A DNA stretch of 64,000 bases from UBA965 sp040396955 (GTDB lineage: Bacteria; Chloroflexota; Chloroflexia; Chloroflexales; Roseiflexaceae): NCBI GenBank assembly GCA_040396955.1, contig JBBAWX010000016.1, positions 3,975 through 67,974 on the forward strand, read 5' to 3'. Below, piece after piece: positions 1 through 8,466 of this stretch (its first letter is position 1; every line of letters starts with the position of its first letter). The notes beneath the pieces were generated by a model. It searched no databases, was not told the DNA's origin, and worked only from the letters and a program-made list of their open reading frames with translations. The translations under genes were made by a program, and so were the position numbers.

Positions 1-1
1 C

Positions 2-949
2 CCGGCGTTAGCGCAAGCCATTGCCGACCGGCTTGGAGTCACACTCGGCGATATTACGTTGACCAAATTTCCCAACGACAACATTTTTGCGCGGCTCAAC
101 GAAAGTGTGCGTGAAAAAGACGTCTTTGTGGTGCAGTCGTTGTCGTCACCACTGAGCGATCGCATCATGGAATTGCTCATCATGCTCGATGCCTGTCGGC
201 GAGCTGCAGCCGGGCGTGTGACTGCGGTGATTCCTTTTTATGCGTACGGACGTACCGACAAGCGCGATCAACCGCGGGTGCCGATTACGGCACGGTTGTT
301 GGCCGACATGATTCAGGCGGCTGGTGCCCAGCAGATTATCACCATCGACCTGCATGCGGGGCAGATTCAAGGGTTTTTTTCCATTCCAGTTGATGAACTC
401 AGCGCCATGCCACTTACGGTGCGTCATTTTGCAGCACGTCGCAATGACCGATCGTATACCGTGGTTGCGCCAGACATGGGCTTTGCCAAACGAGCACGTA
501 ACTTTGCTGAAAAACTTGGAGCGCCGTTAGCCATCGTAGAAAAGCGTCATTTGCATGAGATTCAACCGGCCAGTGAAACCGAACGTCATGTGGAGGCTTT
601 GAATATCATCGGCGATGTGGTCGATCGTGATTGTTTGCTGGTAGATGATGAAGTTGCCACTGGCAATTCGTTGGTGGCGGCCGCCGAGTTGCTCGTGGAT
701 CGCGGCGCACGATCGGTGTCTGCGTGTGTGGTACATCCGATTTTGGCTGGGCAAGCATTAAATCGCATCGCTGCGAGCCCGATTCGTGAGTTTGTGACCA
801 CTGATACACTGCCCGTGGGAGATGTAAGTGCACACCCTCAAGTGACGGTGCTATCGGTGTCAACCCTGCTCGCCGAAGTCATGCAACGCATTCACAGTGG
901 TATTTCGGTTGATTCGATGAACCTGTTCCACCGGACTGGTCGCCGGTAA
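2..949 (+). CDS. prs: Ribose-phosphate pyrophosphokinase, 5'-truncated
   Basis: Makes PRPP from ribose 5-phosphate and ATP in the cytoplasm, for nucleotide, His and Trp synthesis. The reading frame is open from base 2 with no start in the window, and comparison with the usual length of about 315 residues suggests only about ten N-terminal residues are missing; the first internal start (TTG at 59) is not credible because family-typical sequence precedes it. Visible motifs are KDVFVVQS, the ATP-site segment FYAYGRTDKRDQ, DLHAGQIQGFF, the catalytic EKRH, and the PRPP loop. That loop reads DDEVATGNS instead of the common DDMIDTAGT form, so the protein may belong to a divergent subclass. It stands alone and converges on the thioredoxin gene. 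Confidence 0.88.
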   Translation, partial: PALAQAIADRLGVTLGDITLTKFPNDNIFARLNESVREKDVFVVQSLSSPLSDRIMELLIMLDACRRAAAGRVTAVIPFYAYGRTDKRDQPRVPITARLLADMIQAAGAQQIITIDLHAGQIQGFFSIPVDELSAMPLTVRHFAARRNDRSYTVVAPDMGFAKRARNFAEKLGAPLAIVEKRHLHEIQPASETERHVEALNIIGDVVDRDCLLVDDEVATGNSLVAAAELLVDRGARSVSACVVHPILAGQALNRIAASPIREFVTTDTLPVGDVSAHPQVTVLSVSTLLAEVMQRIHSGISVDSMNLFHRTGRR

Positions 950-978
950 CCGCCCACATCTTCGTTCTTCCAAATCAA

Positions 979-1013
979 CAACGGCTGTGATGTGTACCGC
1001 ATCACAGCCGTTG
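979..1013. terminator. Perfect hairpin between convergent genes
   Basis: A 14 bp perfect stem (979-992 with 1000-1013, 7-base loop) lies between prs and the convergent thioredoxin gene. The flank on neither strand is strongly U-rich, so terminator activity is likely from position but not proven. A second, smaller stem (1025-1047) follows. Confidence 0.55.
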
Positions 1014-1059
1014 GTATATATGCACGCAGGGAACAGTTGTGCCCTGCGATGATGCCTGT

Positions 1060-1443
1060 TTAGGCGATTTGTTGCAAGAGCGTGTGCTCGTCCGTGTACC
1101 CAAGATTGATGTGGCGTAATTCGCCGTTGGCACCACGTACCACCGTGCTGGGCACCGTCATGATGCCGAATTGTTTGACGAGTTCGGGCTCGTCGGCCAC
1201 GTTGCGCCACAGTACGGTGACATCGTGACGTTGGGCCTGCAAGCGCTGTAACGCGGGCTTTTGGAGGCGCTCACACTGCATGCAATGACGCGTGGTCAAT
1301 GCGATGATTCCTGGTCGCCCGAGTGGTAAGTCGGCGTGGGTGAACTGTTGCCCGCGGTGCTGGTGCTGGCGCCACATGATGTACCAGCGTAGCGCCACAA
1401 CGAGGAGCACAATGGCGATGACAAGGAAGGCACGTTCGAGCAT
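1060..1443 (-). CDS. Membrane-anchored thioredoxin-like protein
   Basis: A 127-residue protein with one N-terminal hydrophobic segment (about residues 5-24) and a thioredoxin fold. The redox motif CMQC is at residues 54-57, and the cis-proline loop VPST is near 97-100. Probably a membrane-tethered thiol oxidoreductase with its active domain on one face of the membrane. The gene starts 3 bp after the stop of the DUF4395 gene, so the two are co-transcribed and probably translationally coupled. DUF4395 proteins often neighbour thioredoxins, which supports a joint redox role. The substrate is unknown. Confidence 0.8.
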   Translation of the reverse strand: MLERAFLVIAIVLLVVALRWYIMWRQHQHRGQQFTHADLPLGRPGIIALTTRHCMQCERLQKPALQRLQAQRHDVTVLWRNVADEPELVKQFGIMTVPSTVVRGANGELRHINLGYTDEHTLLQQIA

Positions 1444-1446
1444 GAA

Positions 1447-1860
1447 TTACCTCTGCCACCGGGCAATTTGAGCGTGTACAAAGCATCCGGCACAGAACCC
1501 GAGCACGATGTTGAGTAATGCGAGGCCGATCACCAGTAGCGTGGCCCCCCAGGCTAGGCTGCTCCATCCAAGTGCCGCTGCGACGCTGGCGATGAGGAGC
1601 ACTGCAAATCCCATCTGCTGGGCAAATCGGTGCGGAGCTGGGTCTTCGTCGACAATGTGTGTGCCAATCAGACCAATGCGCCGTACTGCACGGTACACGT
1701 AGGCCTGGGGTGCGTATTGTGGTGCTGCTAGTGCTAGCGCCAACAACAGGGCCCCTCCGTAAATGAGCCATGGGGTGGCACTGATATAGGCAATCCCCAA
1801 GACGACGACGAGTGTGATTTGAGCGACTTTGAGGGCGTTGCGATCGAAATGATAGACCAT
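1447..1860 (-). CDS. DUF4395 integral membrane protein
   Basis: A 137-residue protein with an N-terminal hydrophobic pair (about 12-48) and a C-terminal pair (about 83-120), ending in the family signature FCAGCFVH with cysteines near 123 and 126. The two cysteines could be a redox pair that passes electrons to or from the adjacent CMQC thioredoxin (inference from pairing). It is the first gene of a two-gene operon behind a near-perfect sigma-70 promoter with a dyad in the leader. The biochemical function of DUF4395 is not established to my knowledge. Confidence 0.78.
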   Translation of the reverse strand: MVYHFDRNALKVAQITLVVVLGIAYISATPWLIYGGALLLALALAAPQYAPQAYVYRAVRRIGLIGTHIVDEDPAPHRFAQQMGFAVLLIASVAAALGWSSLAWGATLLVIGLALLNIVLGFCAGCFVHAQIARWQR

Positions 1861-1882
1861 GCTGTCATCTCCATTTGTTTAT

Positions 1883-1903
1883 ACATGAGTATTATTATCA
1901 TGT
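1883..1903. promoter_or_regulatory. Dyad operator candidate in redox operon leader
   Basis: ACATGA (1883-1888) and TCATGT (1898-1903) form an inverted repeat with a 9 bp AT-only-plus-one-G spacer. It starts a few bases after the predicted transcription start of the DUF4395-thioredoxin operon, a position that suits a repressor. The regulator is unknown. Confidence 0.4.
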
Positions 1904-1914
1904 TTATTGATTAA

Positions 1915-1943
1915 ATAATAGCAAAAGAAAAAAACTTTGTCAA
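1915..1943 (-). promoter_or_regulatory. Sigma-70 promoter of the DUF4395-thioredoxin operon
   Basis: On the minus strand TTGACA (1938-1943) is separated by exactly 17 bp from TATTAT (1915-1920). This is 55 bp upstream of the DUF4395 start. The surrounding DNA is markedly AT-rich compared with the coding regions. Confidence 0.8.
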
Positions 1944-2044
1944 TAAGATGATAAACATACTCAACAAATACTCATCCTCCCAATCGGTGTGATTGAGAGG
2001 ATGGGGATGACATGGCGGTAACGGTGGGGGGGATGGCGTGACGA

Positions 2045-4510
2045 CTACGAGCGTATTTTGGCGCCGGTATCGAATTCGACGCCACGGATGATTTTGTTGC
2101 GGAGTTTAGTGACTTCATCATCGGCGAGGGTACGATCGGTACTCCGGAACGACACGCGATATGCGAGGCTCCGGTAGCCGGGTTCGAGTTGCGCCCCACT
2201 GTACACATCAAACAGCTCGACGCGGTAGAGGGCAGGTCCCGCGTATTTGCGGATGGCGGCCTCGATGCGTTCGGCGGGTACATGCACAGGGGCGATGAGG
2301 GCCAGATCTTGGGTGCTTGCGGGGTAACGCGAGATACTGCGATACGTGGGCACCTGAGCTGCTGCAATCAAGGAAGCCAGGTCGAGTTCTGCCACGACGG
2401 TGCGTTGATTGGGGAGGCCGAAGTTCGCACGCACGTCGGGATGGAGTTCACCAAAGTGACCGATTTCGCGATCAGCGAGCATGAGTGTCGCAGCGCGGCC
2501 GGGTTGTAGGTAGGGGGCTTGGCTGATAGTTACGTGAGCATTGGCCACCATTAGGCGTTCGCAGAGGGTTTCCACGATGCCCTTGATATCGAAGAAATCA
2601 ATCGATTCCGGATTTGCCGCTTGCCACGACGGGTTGTGACGTGGCCCTGCCATGACGATGGCGACGCGGAGTGGCTCATTGGGCAAAAGCTGTCCAGACA
2701 CTGGTAAGTAAACATGGCCAATCTCGAAGAGGCGCGTCTTGCCCTGTTCGCGTACGTTGACCATGGCTGCTTCGAGTAGGGTTGGTAGCACGGCCCGTCG
2801 CATATACTCTCGTTCGGCCGAAAGGGGGTTGGCGAGGCGCAGGTACGTCGTGGCATCGTGCTGGCTGGCATCGAGTTTGCTGGCCGATTCGATGCTAGTG
2901 AGCGAGTAGGTAATTGCTTCGTTGAGGCCAGCGGCAGTGAGCACGTCGCGCACGAAGTGTTCGTATTCGAGGGCCAGGTTGGTGCGCTGTGCAGGGAGCT
3001 CATCGGCCATGATGGTCGTGGGTAAGTTGTCGTAGCCGTAGATGCGGGCGATTTCTTCACACAAATCAGCGGTATGGCTGACATCTTGGCGATAGCTGGG
3101 CACATCGACACGGAGTGTCTGCTCATCGATGGCGGTGCATCCGAACTGTAGGCGTGCGAGCAGATCGGCAATCACGTCGCGGGTGAAGGTGAGCCCCAAG
3201 ATGCGATAGACCTCTGAGGTGGAGAGGTCGATTTGCAGTTGTCGGGGAGGGACACTCCGCACATCAACCATGCCAGCGCGCACCGTGCCACCCGCATACT
3301 GGTGCAAGAACTGGGTCAGGCGGCGCTGCGTGAGTTCGAGCATCTCGGGGTCCACGTTGCGTTCGAAGCGTTTGGAGGCCTCAGAGCGTAACTTGAAGGC
3401 GGCCGACATGCGTCGGATGATTGTTGGTTCCCACACGGCGGCTTCGACGAGCACGTTTTGGGTGTTGGCACTGACTTCGCTGCTTTCGCCACCCATGACA
3501 CCGGCCACGCTGAGGGCCTGCTGTGTATCACAGACCAATAGATGTTCGAGTGCAAGTTGGTGAGTGCGCCCGTCGAGCGTTGTCAGTTGCTCGCCGGGGC
3601 GCGCATGACGCACCACGATGTGGCGATCGGTGACGTTGTCGGCATCGAAGGTGTGATTGGGCGTGCCCAGCTCAAGCATGACGTAGTTGCTGATGTCGAC
3701 GATGTTGTTGATGGGGCGCATGCCGGCCATGATGAGGCGGCGTTGCATCCAAAAGGGGGATTGCGCAATGGTGACCCCTTCGACCAGGCTAGCGGTGAAG
3801 CGTGGGCAGAGAGTGGGGGTGTCGATCTGCACACGCACATCTGCCCCAATTGGGGTGCTGGTGGGCACCACAGGATCGGGCAGTCGCACCGTTTGCCCGG
3901 TCAGGGCGGCGATTTCACGGGCCATGCCAACCAGTGAGAGTGTGCGTGCCATGTTGGGGAGCACATCGATGTCGATGATGACGTCGCCGAGATACTCGAC
4001 GAGTGGAGCACCGGTGGGTGCGTCGTCGGGGAGCAACAAGATGCCTTCGTGCTCTTCGGAGAGACCGAGCTCTTTTTCGGAGCAGAGCATGGCATCCGAC
4101 ATGACCCCACGGACTGGTTTCCCTTTCAGCTTGACTTTGACTTTGCCCTCGACATGCCCGTCATAAAGCACTGCACCCTCTTTGGCAAAGACCGACTTGA
4201 GCGGATGCGTCAGCTTGCCAAGTCCTTTGTACTGGTACAGATTGGGTGCCCCGGTGACCACGATATGGGGCTGGGCGGCACCGTAGTCGACCTCGGCCAA
4301 TACCAGGCGATCGGCGTTGGGGTGTTGGGTGACTTCAAGAATATTACACACAAAGACCAGTGAGGGATCCCACGGTAATTCGGAATTCGTCGTGCCGATA
4401 TGTTCGACGGCATCAACTTCGAGTCCGGAGCGCGTCAGCAACTCGGCCAATTCTGCGGGTGGCAGGTGGATATCGACGTATTCACGGAGCCACGATAACG
4501 GTACACGCAT
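2045..4510 (-). CDS. pheT: Phenylalanine-tRNA ligase beta subunit
   Basis: An 821-residue PheT, near the usual length for the bacterial enzyme. It carries an N-terminal tRNA-binding OB domain (about 40-150, starting from the MRVPLSWLREYV opening), a B3/B4 editing region, the B5 domain (about 410-480), a catalytic-like core and a C-terminal FDX-ACB anticodon-binding domain (about 725-820, with SRYPAS and the SLAYRVSF strand). It forms an alpha2-beta2 synthetase with PheS. It is the last gene of the T-box-led pheS operon, 23 bp after a membrane glycosyltransferase-like gene that interrupts the usual pheS-pheT adjacency. Confidence 0.96.
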   Translation of the reverse strand: MRVPLSWLREYVDIHLPPAELAELLTRSGLEVDAVEHIGTTNSELPWDPSLVFVCNILEVTQHPNADRLVLAEVDYGAAQPHIVVTGAPNLYQYKGLGKLTHPLKSVFAKEGAVLYDGHVEGKVKVKLKGKPVRGVMSDAMLCSEKELGLSEEHEGILLLPDDAPTGAPLVEYLGDVIIDIDVLPNMARTLSLVGMAREIAALTGQTVRLPDPVVPTSTPIGADVRVQIDTPTLCPRFTASLVEGVTIAQSPFWMQRRLIMAGMRPINNIVDISNYVMLELGTPNHTFDADNVTDRHIVVRHARPGEQLTTLDGRTHQLALEHLLVCDTQQALSVAGVMGGESSEVSANTQNVLVEAAVWEPTIIRRMSAAFKLRSEASKRFERNVDPEMLELTQRRLTQFLHQYAGGTVRAGMVDVRSVPPRQLQIDLSTSEVYRILGLTFTRDVIADLLARLQFGCTAIDEQTLRVDVPSYRQDVSHTADLCEEIARIYGYDNLPTTIMADELPAQRTNLALEYEHFVRDVLTAAGLNEAITYSLTSIESASKLDASQHDATTYLRLANPLSAEREYMRRAVLPTLLEAAMVNVREQGKTRLFEIGHVYLPVSGQLLPNEPLRVAIVMAGPRHNPSWQAANPESIDFFDIKGIVETLCERLMVANAHVTISQAPYLQPGRAATLMLADREIGHFGELHPDVRANFGLPNQRTVVAELDLASLIAAAQVPTYRSISRYPASTQDLALIAPVHVPAERIEAAIRKYAGPALYRVELFDVYSGAQLEPGYRSLAYRVSFRSTDRTLADDEVTKLRNKIIRGVEFDTGAKIRS

Positions 4511-4533
4511 GACTTTCTCCTTTGTGACGAATG

Positions 4534-6297
4534 TTATGGGGTGGTGCTGATGATGACGGGTAAAAAAACACTGTCGCCCATGTAGCGGTTATCGACGAGT
4601 CGAAGCACCGCCCGTTGTTGTCGTTCTGTGTCGACGAGCGACAAGAGCAGGGAGTATCTACCGGCAGTGAAATCGCGAGGGACATCGACGTGGTAGACAC
4701 CGATGAAGCGATCGCCACGGGTAAACAAGAGACTCGGGATACTCGGGTGGATGGGCGCACGCATGTCGCTGAGCAGTTGTTTTTGCGCATCGCGCCAGCG
4801 CAGTGACAGTTGTAGCGTACGGTATGGGCGCTCAACAACCAACCAACGCACCTGCACCGTGACCTGGCCTCCAGGCCGAGCAGTGGTGTCGTGCGTGCGG
4901 TCGATGATGGTCAGGCGACCCGCTTCGCCTTTGAACGTGTAGTAGGCGCCATCCACTTTGGCGAGTGCGGTGCTGGTATCCGCGAGTGGTGGCATGCGCA
5001 GTGGCATGGCAGGCAGGACAAGGCCAAACCACAGCGTTAGATTGATTAGGGTGACGACGACGACCGTGCCCAAGAGGTATGAGTTGGGCACGAGGGGGAA
5101 CGCCCACCGCAGACCAACAGCGGCAACAATGGCGAGTGCCGGCCAGGCCATAATGATGAGGCGACTTTGCCAAGCCACACTGCCAATGCTGTGCGTGAGG
5201 ACAGCGAACCAGGCCATGCTGCAGATGACGATGAGCGCCATGGCGATGCGTGTCGGCGTAACCAGAAGCGGGCGGCAGAGACGCATTGCTATGCCAACGA
5301 GGGCGATGATGGTGATACTCGCTACAGTGTGGTACCACCATGACGGCAACGATATACTCATCCATCCGAAGGTGCCCCATGCCGAGCGAATGAGTTGACG
5401 CCAGAGCATGAGCCATGTACTGCTCGAGGCGTAGTTGACGGTGTCGCTCCGGTAGGTCTGTTGAAAGAGGGCGTACCCAAGCGGATCGCCGTAGAGCTGA
5501 AAGTTGCGTAGATACCACCAACCGAGGAGCAGGAGTGCAATGAGACCGCTGCCCAATATGGACGACCACCACTGTGATCGTGGAACGCGATACCACAGCA
5601 CCCAGGCCACGAGGGGCCAGAGGACGATGGCGTTTTGTTTGGTGAGCATGGCCGCACAGATGAGCGCAGTCAACCCCCAAACACCGGCACGCGTGCTGGC
5701 ACGGAATGCCGCCCACAGGGCGAGACTTGCCAAACAAAAGAGTAGTGCATCGTTATTGACCGAGCTGCCAATAAAAGCGGTCTGTGGCGTCATGGCGAGT
5801 AGCGTTGTGGCCAGCACGGCGACATGCGGTGTGCTGATGTGTAGTGCGATGTGCCCGACGACCCAAACCGCGATGGTTACCCAGAGCACAGACAACAAGC
5901 GCGATAGATGCCACGCCAACGCCATTCCTTGCCACGGCCACTGTTCTTGCGTGCCGTGTATGTAGGCTTGCGGTGAGCTGCCACCATTCCAGACGAAGGA
6001 GGGATTGGCGGCTGGAGTTTGCCACGTACTGTCGCTGTGCCAAGGCCAACTCACCAATGCGGCTGCCACGTAGGCCAACGGCGGTTGATGCCCTTCACCG
6101 GGTACATCGCTGATACACGGCGCAGCACATTGCACGGGTAGGCGTTGTGCACTCACGAGAAAGCGCACATATGCCATATGGGCAGGCTCGTCGGGTGCCT
6201 CACCGAGCGGATTGGTGAAGGCCATGACGCTTGCGAGAATGGCAACCATTGCGGCGCACACCGCGATACCGTGTTTGGCAAGCAGGTGACGGGTCAT
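4534..6297 (-). CDS. GT-C/GT39-like membrane glycosyltransferase between pheS and pheT
   Basis: A 587-residue multi-pass membrane protein. The first hydrophobic segment (about 11-29) is followed by PDEPAH (35-40), the acidic loop typical of polyprenyl-phosphate-dependent GT-C enzymes and of the related DUF2142 proteins. About ten further hydrophobic segments follow, and then a soluble C-terminal domain of roughly 140 residues that is beta-rich by eye. It probably transfers a sugar from a lipid carrier on the outer face of the membrane (inference). It lies 12 bp after pheS and 23 bp before pheT, so its expression should follow the T-box response to uncharged tRNA-Phe. Acceptor and sugar are unknown. 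Confidence 0.7.
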   Translation of the reverse strand: MTRHLLAKHGIAVCAAMVAILASVMAFTNPLGEAPDEPAHMAYVRFLVSAQRLPVQCAAPCISDVPGEGHQPPLAYVAAALVSWPWHSDSTWQTPAANPSFVWNGGSSPQAYIHGTQEQWPWQGMALAWHLSRLLSVLWVTIAVWVVGHIALHISTPHVAVLATTLLAMTPQTAFIGSSVNNDALLFCLASLALWAAFRASTRAGVWGLTALICAAMLTKQNAIVLWPLVAWVLWYRVPRSQWWSSILGSGLIALLLLGWWYLRNFQLYGDPLGYALFQQTYRSDTVNYASSSTWLMLWRQLIRSAWGTFGWMSISLPSWWYHTVASITIIALVGIAMRLCRPLLVTPTRIAMALIVICSMAWFAVLTHSIGSVAWQSRLIIMAWPALAIVAAVGLRWAFPLVPNSYLLGTVVVVTLINLTLWFGLVLPAMPLRMPPLADTSTALAKVDGAYYTFKGEAGRLTIIDRTHDTTARPGGQVTVQVRWLVVERPYRTLQLSLRWRDAQKQLLSDMRAPIHPSIPSLLFTRGDRFIGVYHVDVPRDFTAGRYSLLLSLVDTERQQRAVLRLVDNRYMGDSVFLPVIISTTP

Positions 6298-6309
6298 GCA
6301 ATCTCCGTG

Positions 6310-7356
6310 TTAGACGAATTGCTCAAGGAATCGCTCGTCACCGCTGAAGAACCAGCGGATATCGTCGATGCCGTGGCGGAGCATGGTGATGCGCTCTGGT
6401 CCCATGCCGAAGGCAAAGCCGCTGTAGATGGCCGGGTCGTAACCGCCGTTGCGGAGCACATCTGGGTGGACCATGCCTGCACCGGAGACCTCCAGCCAGC
6501 CGCTCTGCTTACAGACACGACACCCCGCACCCTTACACAGGAAGCACTCAACATCAAGCTCAACACTCGGCTCCGTAAACGGGAAATAGCTGGGGCGGAA
6601 ACGGGTTTTGGTGCCGGCGCCGTAGAGGCGCTCTGCAAAGCCGACCAATGTGCCCTTGAGATCGGAAAAGGTGATGTGCGTGCCCACAGCCAACCCTTCG
6701 ACCTGGTGGAACATCATTTCGTGGCGGGTCGTAACCTGCTCATAGCGATAGCACTTCCCCGGCAAAATGACACGCACCGGGTGTGGGGCGTGAGCCCGCA
6801 TGGCGTGGATTTGCCCGGGTGATGTGTGCGTGCGTAAGAGCACTTTTTCTGCACCTGGCGGTGTTTCAATATAAAAGGTGTCCCACATGTCGCGGGCTGG
6901 GTGATCGGCGGGAATGTTGAGTAATTCGAAGTTGAGTGTGTCGGTCTCGACTTCGGGGCTCTCCCAAACCTGGAAGCCCATTTCGGCGAAGATGTCGGTA
7001 ATCATGCGCAACACACGGGTACTCGGATGCAAGCGCCCCATGACAGGGGAGCGCCCAGGCAGCGTGACATCGACCGCCTCGTTGTTGAAGGCATCTTGCA
7101 GGGCGTGGGTACGGATGTGGTTTTCACGGTCGGCAAGGGCACTGTCGAGGGCCGTCCGTACCGCATTAAAGCGTTGACCAGCTGCCGGGCGTTGTTCGGC
7201 CGACAACGTGCCGAGTTCGCGGCTGAGTTTGGCGATGGCGCCCTGTTTGCCCAAGTAGGTGCTCTTCCACTCACTTAATGCCTCGGCGTCACGAATGTCG
7301 CTGAGTGTGGCCAGCGCGGTTTGTTCGATGTGTGCGAGTTGGTCGATAATCGTCAC
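6310..7356 (-). CDS. pheS: Phenylalanine-tRNA ligase alpha subunit
   Basis: Catalytic subunit that charges tRNA-Phe; about 348 residues. The N-terminal helical arm is followed by the class II core, with FHQVEG (motif 2 area), the cysteine-bearing segment CFLCKGAGCRVC and GMGPERITML (motif 3). I choose the GTG start at 7356 because a GGAGG box (7362-7366) lies 5 bases upstream. The ATG at 7368 would place that box inside the gene, and longer N-termini run into the T-box terminator. The gene is preceded by a T-box riboswitch and followed by a GT-C-like gene and pheT. Confidence 0.95.
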   Translation of the reverse strand: MTIIDQLAHIEQTALATLSDIRDAEALSEWKSTYLGKQGAIAKLSRELGTLSAEQRPAAGQRFNAVRTALDSALADRENHIRTHALQDAFNNEAVDVTLPGRSPVMGRLHPSTRVLRMITDIFAEMGFQVWESPEVETDTLNFELLNIPADHPARDMWDTFYIETPPGAEKVLLRTHTSPGQIHAMRAHAPHPVRVILPGKCYRYEQVTTRHEMMFHQVEGLAVGTHITFSDLKGTLVGFAERLYGAGTKTRFRPSYFPFTEPSVELDVECFLCKGAGCRVCKQSGWLEVSGAGMVHPDVLRNGGYDPAIYSGFAFGMGPERITMLRHGIDDIRWFFSGDERFLEQFV

Positions 7357-7374
7357 AGTTGCCTCCATATGACA

Positions 7375-7423
7375 GGAACAAAACACAAAGAGCCACGCAA
7401 CCGTCAGGGACGATGCGTGGCTC
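7375..7423 (-). terminator. Intrinsic terminator of the pheS T-box
   Basis: A 10 bp perfect stem, GAGCCACGCA with TGCGTGGCTC (7390-7399 and 7414-7423), is followed on the minus strand by a U-rich run (7389-7375). It starts at the edge of the T-box sequence, as expected for terminator/antiterminator exchange. Confidence 0.88.
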
Positions 7424-7650
7424 GTGGTACCACCCTGATTCGGATGTACACGCAGGTACATCCCTTATTTGCCCAGGTAACGGTGGGCACCGGTCGCCCC
7501 TACGCACATACGCCGGGGCGTATGCTTCAGGTGGACAGCTCGGAAGGGAACTTCGGGTACTTCGTGCGGCGGCAACTCGCAGTCATTGATTGCCACTCCC
7601 TGGGCGTCGTTGGTACCGTACTCGCTTCGTCAACGCTTGTATGTAATTTG
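7375..7650 (-). promoter_or_regulatory. T-box riboswitch (tRNA-Phe) upstream of pheS
   Basis: Leader RNA that senses uncharged tRNA and controls read-through into pheS. Visible elements in order are a Stem I region with AGTA on its 5' side and GAA followed by a TTC (Phe) specifier candidate on its 3' side (TTC at 7548-7550), a Stem III-like hairpin (GATGTAC/GTGTACATC, about 7441-7463), the T-box sequence GGGTGGTACCACG (7423-7435, matching the GGTACC-centred consensus that pairs with the tRNA NCCA end), and the terminator. The competing antiterminator was not folded explicitly. Family assignment rests on the T-box, the specifier and the position before an aminoacyl-tRNA synthetase gene. Confidence 0.9.
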
Positions 7651-7655
7651 TTGCT

Positions 7656-7684
7656 AGTATACCACGCCCCGCGGTATGTGTCAG
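7656..7684 (-). promoter_or_regulatory. Promoter of the T-box/pheS operon
   Basis: CTGACA (7679-7684) and TATACT (7656-7661) on the minus strand are separated by 17 bp. The -35 box overlaps the stop codon of trmH, so the pheS operon has its own promoter behind the ribosomal-protein operon. Confidence 0.75.
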
Positions 7685-8466
7685 CTTTGAGTCCGCAATT
7701 GCCGTTGTGCTTCAAACAAAATGACGGTGGCGGCCATGGCCGCATTGAGTGACTCGATGCCTGCCCGCATGGGAATCATGACGAATTGATCGGCGAGTGT
7801 GCGTGCAGATTGGCTGAGCCCGCGTGCTTCGTTGCCAATAATGAGGGTGCTCGGGGCACACCAGTCCACCGTGCAGTAGTCGATGCTGTGCTGGGTGGCA
7901 TCTGCCGCATAGCGGCGCGTGTGTGCCGTGGCCTGTGTGATGCTTTGCCAATCTTGGTCGACCCACATGGGGACCCGCAATAGACTTCCCATGCTGGCGC
8001 GTACTGTTTTGGGGGCATATACATCCACGCATCCCCGGGTACACCAGATGCCAGCCACACCGATGGCATCACAGCTGCGGATGATGGTGCCCATATTGCC
8101 GGGATCTTGGATTTCATCGCAGATGACGTGTACGCCTTCACGGCCTGTCGGTAGATGTGGCCATGGCGCCACCGCAAGTACCCCTTGCGGTGTGGTGGTG
8201 TCGCTCGCAGACTTGATGACTTCCGCACTCGCCGGTAGGCTGTACGGTTGATCGACAATCAGCCGCAACAACACCTGACCGGCCGAGGTGTTGGCAAGAA
8301 CATCGGGGTCGTAGACGACAGTGGTGACTGCTAGCCTGCTCTGGATGAGCTCAGTGACAAGGCGCACCCCTTCAAGCACAAACATCCGCTCACGATGGCG
8401 CAACGAGCGATCGTCACGCAGTGAGCGGATGGTGCGAATGTGCGCGTTTTGCGTACTTCGAATCAC
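7681..8466 (-). CDS. TrmH/SpoU family RNA 2'-O-methyltransferase
   Basis: A 261-residue SPOUT-class methyltransferase acting on rRNA or tRNA with SAM. An N-terminal substrate-binding region (about 1-100) is followed by the trefoil-knot domain with its three motifs: QDPGNMGTIIRS (about 120-131), IGNEARGL (about 210) and IPMRAGIESLNAA (about 232). The start overlaps the rplT stop by 4 bp (ATGA), so translation is coupled to the ribosomal-protein genes. The order infC-rpmI-rplT-trmH-pheS is also known from other bacterial groups. The exact target nucleotide cannot be told from sequence. Confidence 0.9.
   Translation of the reverse strand: MIRSTQNAHIRTIRSLRDDRSLRHRERMFVLEGVRLVTELIQSRLAVTTVVYDPDVLANTSAGQVLLRLIVDQPYSLPASAEVIKSASDTTTPQGVLAVAPWPHLPTGREGVHVICDEIQDPGNMGTIIRSCDAIGVAGIWCTRGCVDVYAPKTVRASMGSLLRVPMWVDQDWQSITQATAHTRRYAADATQHSIDYCTVDWCAPSTLIIGNEARGLSQSARTLADQFVMIPMRAGIESLNAAMAATVILFEAQRQLRTQS

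Noticed and set aside
6145..6822. 225-codon plus-strand frame opposite pheS and the membrane protein
   Set aside because: It is antisense to two real genes, with composition typical of a shadow frame and no ribosome site.
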